Shown: positions 1-9,484 of the stretch, in pieces
How the letters are laid out: the number at the start of each line of letters is the position of its first letter
Numbering within the stretch: the stretch's first letter is position 1
Origin: Clavulina sp. PMI_390
Taxonomy: Eukaryota > Basidiomycota > Agaricomycetes > Cantharellales > Hydnaceae
Direction: 5' to 3'
Assembly (NCBI GenBank): GCA_015039315.1
Contig: WIDE01000152.1
Location: 24,233-41,632 of the forward strand
DNA length: 17,400 bases
Notes under the pieces: generated by a model
Seen by the model: only the letters and a program-made list of their open reading frames with translations
Databases searched by the model: none
Told to the model about the DNA's origin: nothing
Position numbers and translations under genes: made by a program

Positions 1-99
1 GAGTCGTACGGATTGTTGGACTCGAACTGGAACGACTGGCAGAATCCCAACGGTGCTTCTCTCCTCGGAGACATGTGGAAGGTGACTCAGGGACCTTAG
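1..99 (+). CDS. GH5 glycoside hydrolase, 3' end only (upstream tandem paralogue)
   Basis: The first 33 codons, ending in TAG at 97-99, encode the last 32 residues of a GH5-type enzyme. They match the C-terminus of the complete gene at 1256-2568 (its residues 379-410) at 28 of 32 positions, including the shared run DWQNPNGASLL and the final VTQGP. The rest of the gene lies left of the window. The two copies therefore form a head-to-tail tandem pair separated by about 1.15 kb. The four amino-acid differences are mild substitutions and there is no frame damage, so this copy looks functional as far as it can be seen. The likely role, by homology to its neighbour, is a secreted glycan hydrolase. 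Confidence 0.85.
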   Translation, partial: ESYGLLDSNWNDWQNPNGASLLGDMWKVTQGP

Positions 100-1255
100 A
101 CCACATACCGATTCATGGTGATGTGCTTGTTGCTGTGAATGTATTTTACTGCCCGTATCTCATCAGATTCACATACCCTTGCAAGAATTTTGGATTTCTT
201 AGTGGTTATGACGGACTCGGCACTGTCACTTCCAGGCTTGGACGCTAGCTTTAGACTCCATCGCTGAAGTTCTTGGCTGGATACCGAAGCTTGACTCGAC
301 GACAACACAGATCCGCCGCCGTTTGCCTAACAGCTCCCAGCAGGTTCCTTCAGTTCATCTGTGAGGGTTTTAATCAATTTTGTTCAAGCCGACAATTACC
401 CCACATTCGCCGCATCGGGGTTCTCTGGAGCGGCGCCGTGTCGACTCGAAGTCAACCTTGAGCTTTTTCTCGACGACCCTGGCCATGAGCCTGTGCTGAC
501 ACCGGTTTCACTAATTGCTCTGGAAAGAAATCCTCATGGGCCTGTTGCGCGGAGGTAATAAATAACTTGTCACGGGCGATCTGCTCTCTATTATTAGATC
601 TATCGAACGGCAGACACTCCGCTTGACTCCCATTTCGATAGTTCCCAGGCTCACAACAACTCAAACTACACCCCCCAGCACACCCTCAATGCAGTGAAAA
701 GGAAGACTCTGATATCTATGATTGTGCACCGTCAAGTGCGTGATATATGCTGAAGATGATCCTCCTTGACTGCGGAGACTGGAAACTTCGATACCGTTTC
801 CTGCCTTGCCCGTCTTTCCACGGCGATCAGGGCGATTATGAATAAATGATCGCAATTTTGTGACTGAAGAGAAGAGCCTACTGGTCAAATTTCGGTGTCT
901 CCACATATGACTGGAAGTCAATGCGCGCGATAGCAAACTTTTTATCGGTGCACCGTCTTCCCGGATTGAAATAACAAAAAGGCATGGGCCTTTGACCGAA
1001 CCTTGCAATCGGCAGACATCTATCCGGACACCTGGTCATCTGCCTATGCAATTGTAAGGCGCAAAACGATTCGTATGTTGTCTCGTTGCATTTTCACTGC
1101 CTGGCCTAGTCACAATTTGCTAGCTATGCTGTATCATCATCTGACCCTGACCGGTTCCATTCCATAGAGCGCCTCAAACATAAAATCTCGTCGTTCTGCG
1201 TCATCCCTTTTGATTTAGGAACCAAGGATCCCTCTCACTTCGCAGACCGTTTGCG
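100..1255. other. intergenic region between the tandem GH5 genes
   Basis: No reading frame here has a recognisable domain, signal peptide or plausible splice pattern; the open frames of up to about 115 codons look like chance. The last 100 bases should contain the promoter of the downstream GH5 gene. No third GH5 copy or transposon relic was seen. Confidence 0.5.
1180..1186 (+). promoter_or_regulatory. TATA-like element of the GH5 gene
   Basis: The sequence ataaaat lies about 75 bp upstream of the GH5 start codon at 1256 and is followed by a mixed C/T-rich leader. Position and composition suit a core promoter, but the motif is common by chance in AT-rich leaders. Confidence 0.3.
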
Positions 1256-2568
1256 ATGCTGTTCCACAAACTGTGCCTTGCATTAGGCGTCGCCTCGGTC
1301 ATCCCGAGCGCATTCGCCGCAAAAGAGATCTATAACACAACCTCTCGTTGGATCGTTGACTCTACTGGCGCTCGCTTCAAGCTTCGATGCGTCAACTGGG
1401 CCGGTCATATGGAGGCCAATGTTCCCGAAGGCCTCCAACACAGACCTATCTCGTACATTGCTTCATGGATCGCGAATGCAGGCTTCAACTGCGTTCGTCT
1501 TACGTATAGCATTGATATGGCCCTTTCCCCCGATATGAGTGTTGAGACGTCGTTTGCCAACGGCGGAGTCAACTCTGGGGCAGGTGCTGGCTCGCTTGAT
1601 GCGCTCTATGCCCAAGCTGTTGTACAGAACCCATTCCTCGCCAATGCTACTGTTCTTGAGACGTTTGGGGCGGTCATCAATGGCCTCGATGCGGTCGGTG
1701 TCAAAGTTGTTCTCGATAACCATGTATCAAGGGCTCAGTGGTGCTGTGACCTCAACGACGGAAACGGATGGTGGGACGAGGCGACATCCGACTATCCTGC
1801 CAACTCTCAGTACTTCATCACCAGTAACTGGCTTGCGGGCCTCAGCGCAATGGCGACCTGGGCAGCTGGGTATGACGCCGTGATTGGTATGTCGATTCGG
1901 AACGAACTCCGAGAGATCCCGATTCTCGAGAGCGAGAGCCCTTGGTACACCTTTGCGCCTCAAGGTGAGTCGAATACGGTGCTCATTATCCTCTTTTCAC
2001 CTCCCCTCTGATTGTTTTCCGTCTATCCCACATCATCGATGCAGGTGCAAGCGCTATCCACAATGCTAATCCCGATTTGCTCATCATGATGGGCGGCCAC
2101 TATGGTGACACTGATCTCTCGATGCTTCGCTCGAACCCTCTCGACAGGAGCGCGTGGCCAAACAAGGTCGTTTGGGAGTACCACACTTACAGTTACAGCG
2201 TGGGGTATGACACAAGTTGGTGCTGGCTTTATGAACAGGAAATGGGGGCCGCCGCCGGGTTCCTCCTCGAACAGAACGAGGAATTCACCGGACCGCTGTG
2301 GGTCAGTGAGTTTGGTTTCGGGATGAATGGCGCGGATGGCTCGCTCTCGAGCGGGGATAGCGATTACCTGTCGTGCCTCATCTCGTATCTCACTGGAAAT
2401 GATGCGGATTGGTCATGGTGGGCTCTTCAGGGTGACTACTACGTCCGTCAGGGCACAGTCTCATACGTCGAGTCTTATGGATTGTTGGACGCGAATTGGA
2501 CCGACTGGCAGAACCCTAATGGCGCATCCCTGCTCGGAGGCATGTGGGATGTGACTCAGGGACCTTAG
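1256..2568 (+). CDS. secreted glycoside hydrolase family 5 enzyme (cellulase-like fold)
   Basis: Two exons, 1256-1964 and 2045-2568, are joined by an 80-nt intron (gtgagt...gcag, phase 1), giving 410 residues. Residues 1-21 form a secretory signal (hydrophobic run LCLALGVASVIPSAFA), so the enzyme is probably exported. GH5 hallmarks seen: an Arg in RLTY (81) at the end of an early strand, the acid/base Glu in RNEL (E217), a conserved His in YHTYSY (283), and the nucleophile Glu in WVSEFG (E325). It should cleave beta-glycosidic bonds by the retaining mechanism; the exact substrate (beta-glucan, mannan, glycolipid) cannot be read from sequence. A second copy ends at position 99. The gene is probably outside the RiPP cluster. 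The start chosen is the first ATG giving a clean signal peptide. Confidence 0.9.
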
Positions 2569-2987
2569 GTTTTAAAACGATTACTAGTGGCGTCCTTCCC
2601 AATGTAATGTATTGTCGTTCTTCCCGAAGATCGTTCGGTCACCATACCCCTTGCGACGAAGTTGTTCTGGCCCTTCATTTCCTTTGCTTCTACGAATCAC
2701 TTGATTCTTCACATACTCAACAATCTTTGAGTCAGAAGCTCACAAAGCAGTGCGATCACGACCCCGCGGCACATAAAACTCTTCAAGATATATAAATAGA
2801 AAGGTGATTGCGGCCAGTAGTCCCTCAACGCTTGAGTGACCTAATAAGTACCCAAACAGAAAGTTCAAAATTTGATTCGCTGAGTCCCTCCATGGAGATT
2901 CGGCTCCATTAGAAGGCTATGAGGTCGGGAAGAGGTGCCAGTTGCCTGCCGATCGTCCTCATCGGCTACAGTTTCAGGGGAATAGGT
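2569..2987. other. intergenic, convergent gene ends
   Basis: This stretch lies between the stop of the GH5 gene (+) and the stop of the first aldo-keto reductase (-), so it should hold the two 3' ends. AT-rich runs such as tatataaatag near 2789-2800 could serve polyadenylation, but no site can be assigned with confidence. No gene is seen. Confidence 0.4.
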
Positions 2988-4490
2988 TTACTCAATGATG
3001 ACCTTGGTCTCCAAATGCTTCTCCGCCTCCTCCCCGAAGACATCGATTGGCCATTGCAAGCTAGCAAGGACATGCGGGATCACAATTCTAAGCAGCAAGC
3101 GAAATGTGAGATACGGTCAGGTGGTCAGAGAAAATATTCATCTGCGCGCGAAGCGCAACACCAAGGGTGCGAACCTTTTGTTCTCGTTTAAGCCATTGAT
3201 TTTTTGCATGTCCTCAGGCGTCAGCGAATACAACTTGAGATTGGAACTGATTCGCTCTGGATCCGCGGATTTGATATAAAATTCACATTGCCGATGACAA
3301 TCAAGCACGGGTCTATGGAACAAACTCACCTTGTTTGACGGATTTCGGGATGACACTATACCCACGGCCAACTCCCCAGTTTAGTACAATGTTTGCGGGA
3401 GTGGTTCCGGGGTACTTTTCGGTCAATTCTTTAATAACCGGGTCCGCGAGAAGTCGAGCAACTGAGGCTGGAAGCATCAACGCTGTTAGAAACCGTGATC
3501 ACAAATAATACGATTTGCGCGAGGAATGACTTGCGTCTGCCGCCCATCGGTAGATATGCCATGACGTGGATCCCTTCAGACTGGCAATATTCGACGAGGC
3601 CTGGCTGGGAGAAGTAAGGGTGAATCTCGATTTGATTCACTGCCGGCTTAATCCCAGTCAATTCCACAAGCTTTTTCAGTTGCTCCACGTTGAAATTGGA
3701 GACTCCGAGAGTTTTAACCTGAATAGGTGGATAGAACTCAGGCGAGGGGATTGTAGCAGCTCGAGTCCTGGAAAGCTCACTTTGCCTGTCTCGGCAAACT
3801 TTTGCATTGTCAACCAAGTTTCGACAACTGTAACCCCGTGGTCGATGATGGGTGGCTTGGTCTGGGCCATAGCCACGGGCCAATGCATCACTATGGCTTG
3901 CATCAGCACGCTACTTGATGTAACGAGTAGTTGGATACTCACGATAGACATCGAGGTACTCGAGGCCGAGCTGCTCCAAGGTTGTTTCAAACTCTGTTTC
4001 GGCAGCAGCAGCACGGTGCGAAGCATTCCAGAGCTTTCCAGCCGCACATATGAGCCCATGGGTCAAGTTATAGCTCGTGAGATTCATATCCAACCTTGCC
4101 AAGGATACAGAGATCCTCTCGCTTCACAATAGCCGGGATCAGTTTCCGGAAAGCTCGTCCAACCTTGGGTAAGGAACAAAGATTCAGCTGTCAAGATGGT
4201 TATTTTCTTTGAGAAGAGTAGGTGGGCATACCTCATCCTGATTCCCATAGTAGCTGGAGAGGTCAAACAGTCGATAGCCTGATTGTACAGCATACTCAAT
4301 CTGATTATGATATGATGGGATGATTTGGACAAATTAGCCCTTACGATGCAGGAGTGTTACAGGTAGGAGCAGTACTACGAGAGGTACGACTAGCACTTAC
4401 GGCTGCTTCGCCTTCATCGCCATTGGAACCCCAAGTGCCTAACCCGATAGCAGGCATGGTTTCTCCAGTGAGAAGAGGGAATTTTATCAT
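2988..4490 (-). CDS. aldo-keto reductase 1 (AKR superfamily), 9 exons
   Basis: Reconstructed exons on the minus strand: 4490-4401, 4300-4232, 4163-4095, 4033-3943, 3890-3781, 3718-3535, 3482-3330, 3256-3175, 3087-2988, giving 315 residues, normal for the family. It is an NAD(P)H-dependent oxidoreductase of carbonyl groups, probably cytosolic. Visible AKR features: N-terminal MPAIGLGTW, the catalytic tetrad D43, Y48 (in YYGNQ), K76 (before LWN) and H109 (LMHWP), the strand GVSNF, and the cofactor loop IPKSVKQERISSN, whose K-S and R usually hold the NADP phosphate. The intron after exon 6 is GC-AG (gcaagt), and introns 3 and 8 have weak gtt donors. They are accepted because AKR 2 has introns at the same places and because the last exon restores the family's C-terminal WPIDVFGEE. 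Without the last splice the protein would end early at 3138. Substrate unknown. Confidence 0.85.
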
Positions 4491-4558
4491 CGTGTCAGAG
4501 CCAATGAGGTGGAAGTAGTAGGAAAGGAGGTTGGATTTTGGTGCGCCGAGCAAATGAG

Positions 4559-4934
4559 CTATTTGTACATCGGCTGGCCGATGACGAAGCACCCGGAGTC
4601 AGGACTCTCGGGCCCAGGATGCCGGCGTGACGCAGACAGTTTCCTAACTCTCCGAGTTCCCCTCCTCCTGCTCAATATCTGGGCACATTGAGATGCGGCA
4701 TACATATAAGGAAGTCTTGTATGTATACTATTCACAATCGACGGGTCCCGTGCCCGGATGCCGAGGAGACGGCGTAGGAGACGGAGGGTCGGGAAGGTGT
4801 CGGCGATGACGATCACGTCTCCATTCCTATAAAGGATCAAACTTTAAGTCTGCTCCTCGCTGTCCAACTATAGCCAGAGATCCGCCTGAGTCTACGTACT
4901 TGGGCGTTATCAGTTGGAGCCACAGCCCCAACAT
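4559..4934 (-). other. possible small gene or decayed exon between the two AKR genes
   Basis: An ATG at 4934 opens a short frame, MLGLWLQLITPK, that reaches a GTACGT donor at 4899-4894. A TATAG acceptor at 4830-4826 then continues in frame with NGDVIVIADTFPTLRLL. The stretch 4826-4740 has strongly C/G-biased third codon positions, as a coding exon would, and the frame stays open to a stop at 4559. No family is recognised, and the C-terminal part is Arg-rich and low in coding character. It may be a remnant, a small novel gene or chance. Confidence 0.2.
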
Positions 4935-5746
4935 GGGTGGTGTTGGTGGTGATGCTGCCACGCACTAAGGCGTAATTGTTGGAGCACCACAGAGGTTCTG
5001 CGCGACATGTAATTTTGTACTACATGGAGAGGTCGGTGAGCTCCGAAATGGCGAAAGAGACTCAATGGAGGCGCAAAGCTGGAGTTCCCACGCTTGTGCC
5101 TCCGTCTTGCCCCTGAACCTGAACGTGTAAGGTAAAGAAGATTCTTCCAATGACCAGCTGGGTACTATAATTAGCGACATTGACTCTCTGCGACATAAGT
5201 GGCCTTCATTTAAGGTGGCGCTCCATATGGATTGCTTGGCTCCACAGTGAGCCCACCCAGCTGCCTGAAAAGAGATGCATGCTGATCCATGCTAATCCTG
5301 AAGATAATGACATAAAGTCTTTGGATGGACCCGAATCGCTGGGCTCTCCCCGATCGTTAGTTTTGGCAGCGTACCTCAAAGGCCCTCCTTGATGCGAACA
5401 CAACGGGAAATAAGAATACAGTTCGAACGCTTTATTTGGGAAGGACGAAAGAAAGCGATCTTGAAGCAAAATAGCAGGCGGTCCAGGCAAAAATTAGATA
5501 CGTGATACGATTATCAACCCTCTGAGAGACCAAAACATTGGAAGTGAAGTCACTAGTTCGCGCATAATCGTGTGCGCGGATGGGAAAGCGTGGTGGATAT
5601 TCATTCGATCAGTCGTACAGAAGATTCCCAAAAGCTGTGTAGACAGCATACGCGCATATAAGATGAGCAGAGAGATGCGAGATGTAAAGGCCTAGTCAAC
5701 AACTAGTGATTGACAATGTACTCAAAGTTTCGCAGTGATATCACGG
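4935..5746. other. intergenic region between the AKR genes
   Basis: No recognisable gene. It should contain the 3' end of AKR 2 and possibly distal promoter sequence. The short open frames here lack domains and are not supported by a splice pattern. Confidence 0.4.
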
Positions 5747-7223
5747 CTACATGAAACGAGACAGGTTAATGAGGCTTGCTGGCGATACTCGTCGTATCAT
5801 TTTAGGCGAAACGCACCTGATCAGAGCTTTTGGTAGCCCAGCCTCATCAGGCTCATCGAAAATACCAATATTCCACTTGAACATCCCCTTCGTAGTGACA
5901 AATCTGATTTGGAACCATACCAGTCTCAATAAGGCAAGAAGAAACAGAACAGGGAAAGCTCACCTCTTCTGGTTGCCCTTTCCGATATCAGTAATCTTCT
6001 GCCTATCCTCAGGTGTGAGCTCAATAACTCGGAAGTTGGACTTAATCCGATCTAAGTACAGGGTTCGTGGCCATCAGACATACGGGTGCTCGAGATAGAT
6101 TTATACTACATGGACACACCGGGAGTAACGGATTTGGGAATCACACTATAACCTCGCGCACGAGCCCAAGCTAGCAGGACTTGAGCGGTCGTTGCGTTAG
6201 GGTAGTTCTTCGTTACCTCATTGACCACTGGGTGATTCATCAACGATGGCCGCTTTTTGGATGCTAAAATGGAGTAAGGCATTAGGGCTGGAAGAATGTA
6301 GGCAGATCTGGACGGACCTTGGCCACCAAGAGGGAAGTAGGCAGTGACGTGAATACCCTCTCGCGCACAGTACTCAAGGAGTTCATCTTGCTGCAGGAAG
6401 GGATGGAGCTCCACCTGGTTGACGGCGGGTTTGATGCCAGTTGCGGCGATGAGTTGCTTCAGGTTCGAGACTGTGAAGTTGGATACTCCAACATTCTTGA
6501 CCTGAGACAATGGACCTATTAGTTATTATTCAAATACATCTTCGAGGATGAATCGCACCTTGCCCGTCTTGAGCATATTGCTCATCGCGATCCATGTCTC
6601 AGCGACCGTCACAGAGTTATCAAGCTCGGTGGAGCCTTTGAGGAATGCGACTGGCCAGTGCATCACTGAGTAAAAGCGAGGTAAGTTGGGATGGAACGGT
6701 TTGCTAAGCAGGAGCAAACCGTACGCCATAAATCCACATAGTCGATCTCAAGCTGCTTGAGCGAACGATCGAGATCTTTGGGGACATTTTCTGGTCGGTG
6801 ATTTGTGTTCCACAACTAATAAAGGGCGATAAGAATGTGGTTGCTTATAGGCTGAGGTGACACTTACCTTGGTTGTAATGAACAGATCTTCGCGTTTTAC
6901 CACAGAGGGGATGACTTTCTTGAGAGCCGCGCCTACCTATTGATGGTCTGTTACTCGTTGCTCGGATTCCAAAAGTAAGGAAGCCCACTCACTTCGTCTT
7001 GGTTCGCGTAGACCAATGCAAGGTCTAGATGCCGATAGCCGGCCCGAATGGCATGCTCGACCTAGAATGTTCCCTTAGTGATGTATTCACGTGGGCAACC
7101 CAGTCATTATTCGACAAGAAGCTTACTTACCGCATGCTCCACTTCTTTCTTCTTGGAAAGGTACGTCCCAAGCCCGGTCACTGGGATCGAACCAACGCCG
7201 TTGCGCAGAGGAGCTGTGGCCAT
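5747..7223 (-). CDS. aldo-keto reductase 2 (AKR superfamily), 9 exons
   Basis: Minus-strand exons: 7223-7131, 7061-6993, 6936-6868, 6815-6725, 6665-6559, 6501-6318, 6263-6120, 6051-5964, 5903-5747, giving 333 residues. It should reduce carbonyls with NAD(P)H in the cytosol. The catalytic tetrad is D44, Y49 (in VYANQDE, where the usual Gly after Tyr is Ala), K77 (TTKLWN) and H110 (LMHWP). GVSNF and the cofactor loop IPKSVTPDRIKSN follow. Most introns fall at the same codon and phase as in AKR 1, and exons 2, 3, 4 and 6 are identical in length, so the two are tandem paralogues. The family C-terminus KWNIGIFDEPDE is followed by about 30 further residues; a GTGCGT just after LIR could be a donor to another terminal exon, so the last residues are uncertain. 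Substrate unknown; its place beside a RiPP locus makes a tailoring role possible. Confidence 0.87.
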
Positions 7224-7401
7224 TGTGGATTAAGGTAGATGGAAGATGGAAGATGGATGTGGGGTAGGTAGAAACAGAAATCCGGCCAAGCGGACAGTCT
7301 TTTTACCGGCCATTATGTCAGCGATTTGGTTGACGGGCATTGCATTGCAAATCGCATAAGTGCCTGATTCGGCTCCGTGATTTGCGGAAGAGCGAGAAAG
7401 C

Positions 7402-7418
7402 GAGAGAGAGAGAGAAGA
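7402..7418. repeat. (GA)n / (CT)n microsatellite in the AKR 2 leader
   Basis: A run of about eight GA dinucleotides on the + strand. Read in the direction of AKR 2 it is a CT tract just downstream of the TATA box, and may be the initiator-type pyrimidine stretch common in fungal promoters. Confidence 0.7.
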
Positions 7419-7455
7419 GCAGGAAGAATGAAGCGCTTTGCGTGGTGAGAATATA

Positions 7456-7463
7456 TATTTATA
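7456..7463 (-). promoter_or_regulatory. TATA box of AKR 2
   Basis: On the minus strand the sequence reads CTATAAATATATATTC, a near-consensus TATA box (TATAAATA), about 235 bp upstream of the AKR 2 start codon. The pyrimidine tract at 7386-7425 lies 30-70 bp downstream of it, the usual arrangement for fungal transcription start sites. Confidence 0.5.
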
Positions 7464-8040
7464 GAACCAAGGGATCCTCCAAGCAGAGGGCGAGCAATGG
7501 AGAGCTTGGATCGTGGTATGCAATCTGAGACAGAAGGGGATGACAGCCCCGCAAACAGACTGGTGGCTGCTGTGGGTAGGAGAGAAGGTTCCACTACCTG
7601 TGCGCTGGGGTCAGCAATCAATCTGAATTTGAAGAGGAAAGACGGAGGAGAGCGCCTGTGTGCTATCGTGGGAAGTTGTCATCGGCCACCAGCAGGAGGA
7701 TCGGACATCGGTCCTAAGCGCTCCGGAGCCGAAGCCGGTCACTTTGCCATGCTGCTCCAAGTTGCTGCTCTTGACAGAAGGATGTTTCAAGGAGTAATTA
7801 TGCTCTCGGCATGGGTACTCGCCGATCATAGAATAACTTAACCTCGGATCGAGTGGATCTGTGTCCACTTTCCCAGATTGTAGTTCGTAATACAGCCGAG
7901 CCATTCGATCGTGGCTTGCAGGAATCCCACACTGGGCCACAGCCAACTCGATACACCCTATTTAGTCTTCAACTCCTTAAATTTGGATTGGGCAGTGAGA
8001 GGCATGCTATCGGAAGAAAGAAAATTTCCCTCCCTTGGTT

Positions 8041-9470
8041 ATGGAGAATACTCTAATTTTTGGTCTTGGAGGGTGCGTTGGTTGACATTCAAGCCCTACT
8101 GCGTCTGGTGTTGAACTTTTGCTCGCTTGTAGCATCGGAGCCGTGTTTGGCCTTCTCCTGCAGCGATCCAAGCGAACGACCCTTTCGACAGTAGCGCGGT
8201 CTAATTTCGGCGTCGTCCAAAAGGATGGCATCAAGGTTCAGAGCACACAGATAGACGGAGGCGGCACCGTCACCTTCGACCGCGTCTATCCGGCCAATGC
8301 ACACCAACAAGCACGCAATGCTCGGGCTTCGGGATCATCAGCAATTCCTTTCTCCTACGTGGTCGTCGCCACCAAGCTCGTCGCTGACACCAAGCCATCA
8401 TTAGTAGAATCCTTGGAGCCGTTCATTGCCCCAGGGAAATCGACAATCGTCCTCATCCAGAATGGTGTAGGTATAGAAGACGAGATACAAGCTCGATGGC
8501 CAGGTAATCTTGTCCTCACAAGCATTGTGAGTTCTCTCGTCCTTCGACTTCTATACTTCCTAACCTCTCATTCTATGTTCATTCTTCATTTGGGGTCTCG
8601 CCATAGGCTTTTTTCCCTGCGACCCAAACCGAGCCCGGACTTGTCGTTCATCCTGGAGGCCTTTTCTTCAGATGCGGGCCGTTCCATTCCAATGGATCTC
8701 CCGAGTGCTCGCCGCGCGAGAAGGAGCGGATTGACACTTTTATGGAGATGTGCAGAATTGGAGGATGCGAAACGGAAACCGAGTACAACCATGTCTACAT
8801 GCAAGCTCAAAGATGGACGAAAATTGCCTGGTGAGTTCCAAGCCGTGTATATTGTCCCAAAGCGTTCAGTTATATCTGAAAGCTTCGCCCGCAAATAGGA
8901 ATGCAAGCTGGAATTCTGTGACGACTCTCGCTGATCTTGACAGCGCAGCATATCTTGCCGCCTCGTCCTCTAGCGAGGCCCTCGCTCGTCGTATTATGCG
9001 GGAGGTTGTCCTTGTCGCTCGAGGACTCGGCGTAGAGATCGATCCGCTCGAACCAGGAGTGCTTAACCCTGAGGAAGCAAAACGGGTCGCAAAAGCGTTG
9101 GGCTGCACCGAACGACTGGATGACATGCTTGTCAATCGCCTCAAAAACTTTCAGAATATCAATACCTCTACCCGAACAGACGTCCTTGAGGGGAGAGCTC
9201 TCGAGTATGAGGTGAGTAGTGTGGTGCTTACCACGCAATTAGTAGTTGACATGTCTAATTGCTTTTCTCACTCAAATTAATTAGGTGATCTGGGGCAACC
9301 CACTTAAGCACGCAAAGAGGCTAGGGATCGAGGTGCCTGTTTTCGAAACAGTCGCTATCCTTCTCGAGGCGATCGATGCACGTAATAGAGGGAAGGTCAA
9401 AGTAATGATCCGGTATGTCAATCATGTCGAGGTGTGTACGATACGTGCCGATAACAATGCATCCATTTAG
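8041..9470 (+). CDS. ketopantoate reductase-like (ApbA/PanE family) oxidoreductase
   Basis: Five exons: 8041-8072, 8133-8526, 8607-8830, 8899-9211, 9285-9470, giving 382 residues. The short first exon completes the Rossmann dinucleotide motif TLIFGLGGIGAVFG (GxGxxG) across the first splice. Then come VVVATKLVADT, a conserved QNGVG, and the C-terminal helical domain with the family Lys in RWTKIAWNASWN (K214, followed by conserved Asn residues). GRALEYEVIWGNPLKHAKRLGIEVP follows, of which the GR, Glu and the A..LG...P pattern are typical. The family reduces 2-dehydropantoate to pantoate with NADPH, but fungal genomes carry many divergent members of unknown substrate, so primary vitamin synthesis is not assured. 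It is a bit longer than usual: about 18 residues follow the normal end (DARNRGK) and may reflect an unrecognised final intron. Its stop lies 14 bp from that of the convergent UstYa gene, which could link it to the cluster. Confidence 0.85.
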
Positions 9471-9484
9471 GGCAAAGATCTGAT

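Larger units (their letters stand above)
7224..8040. other. divergent promoter region between AKR 2 and the KPR-like gene
   Basis: AKR 2 (-) and the ketopantoate-reductase-like gene (+) start from opposite sides of this 817-bp stretch, so it should drive both. It holds the AKR 2 TATA box and CT tract. On the + side there is only a weak TATA-like ctatttag near 7958. Open frames inside (for example 7497-7841 +, 7611-7946 -) show no domain and are treated as chance. Confidence 0.5.

Noticed and set aside
661..1008. 115-codon minus-strand frame between the GH5 genes
   Set aside because: No family signature; content resembles translated noncoding DNA.
6502..6515. Alternative acceptor (taatag) 14 nt upstream of AKR 2 exon 6
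   Set aside because: It would shift the frame; the ctcag acceptor keeps VKNVGVSNF in frame and gives the same exon length as in AKR 1.
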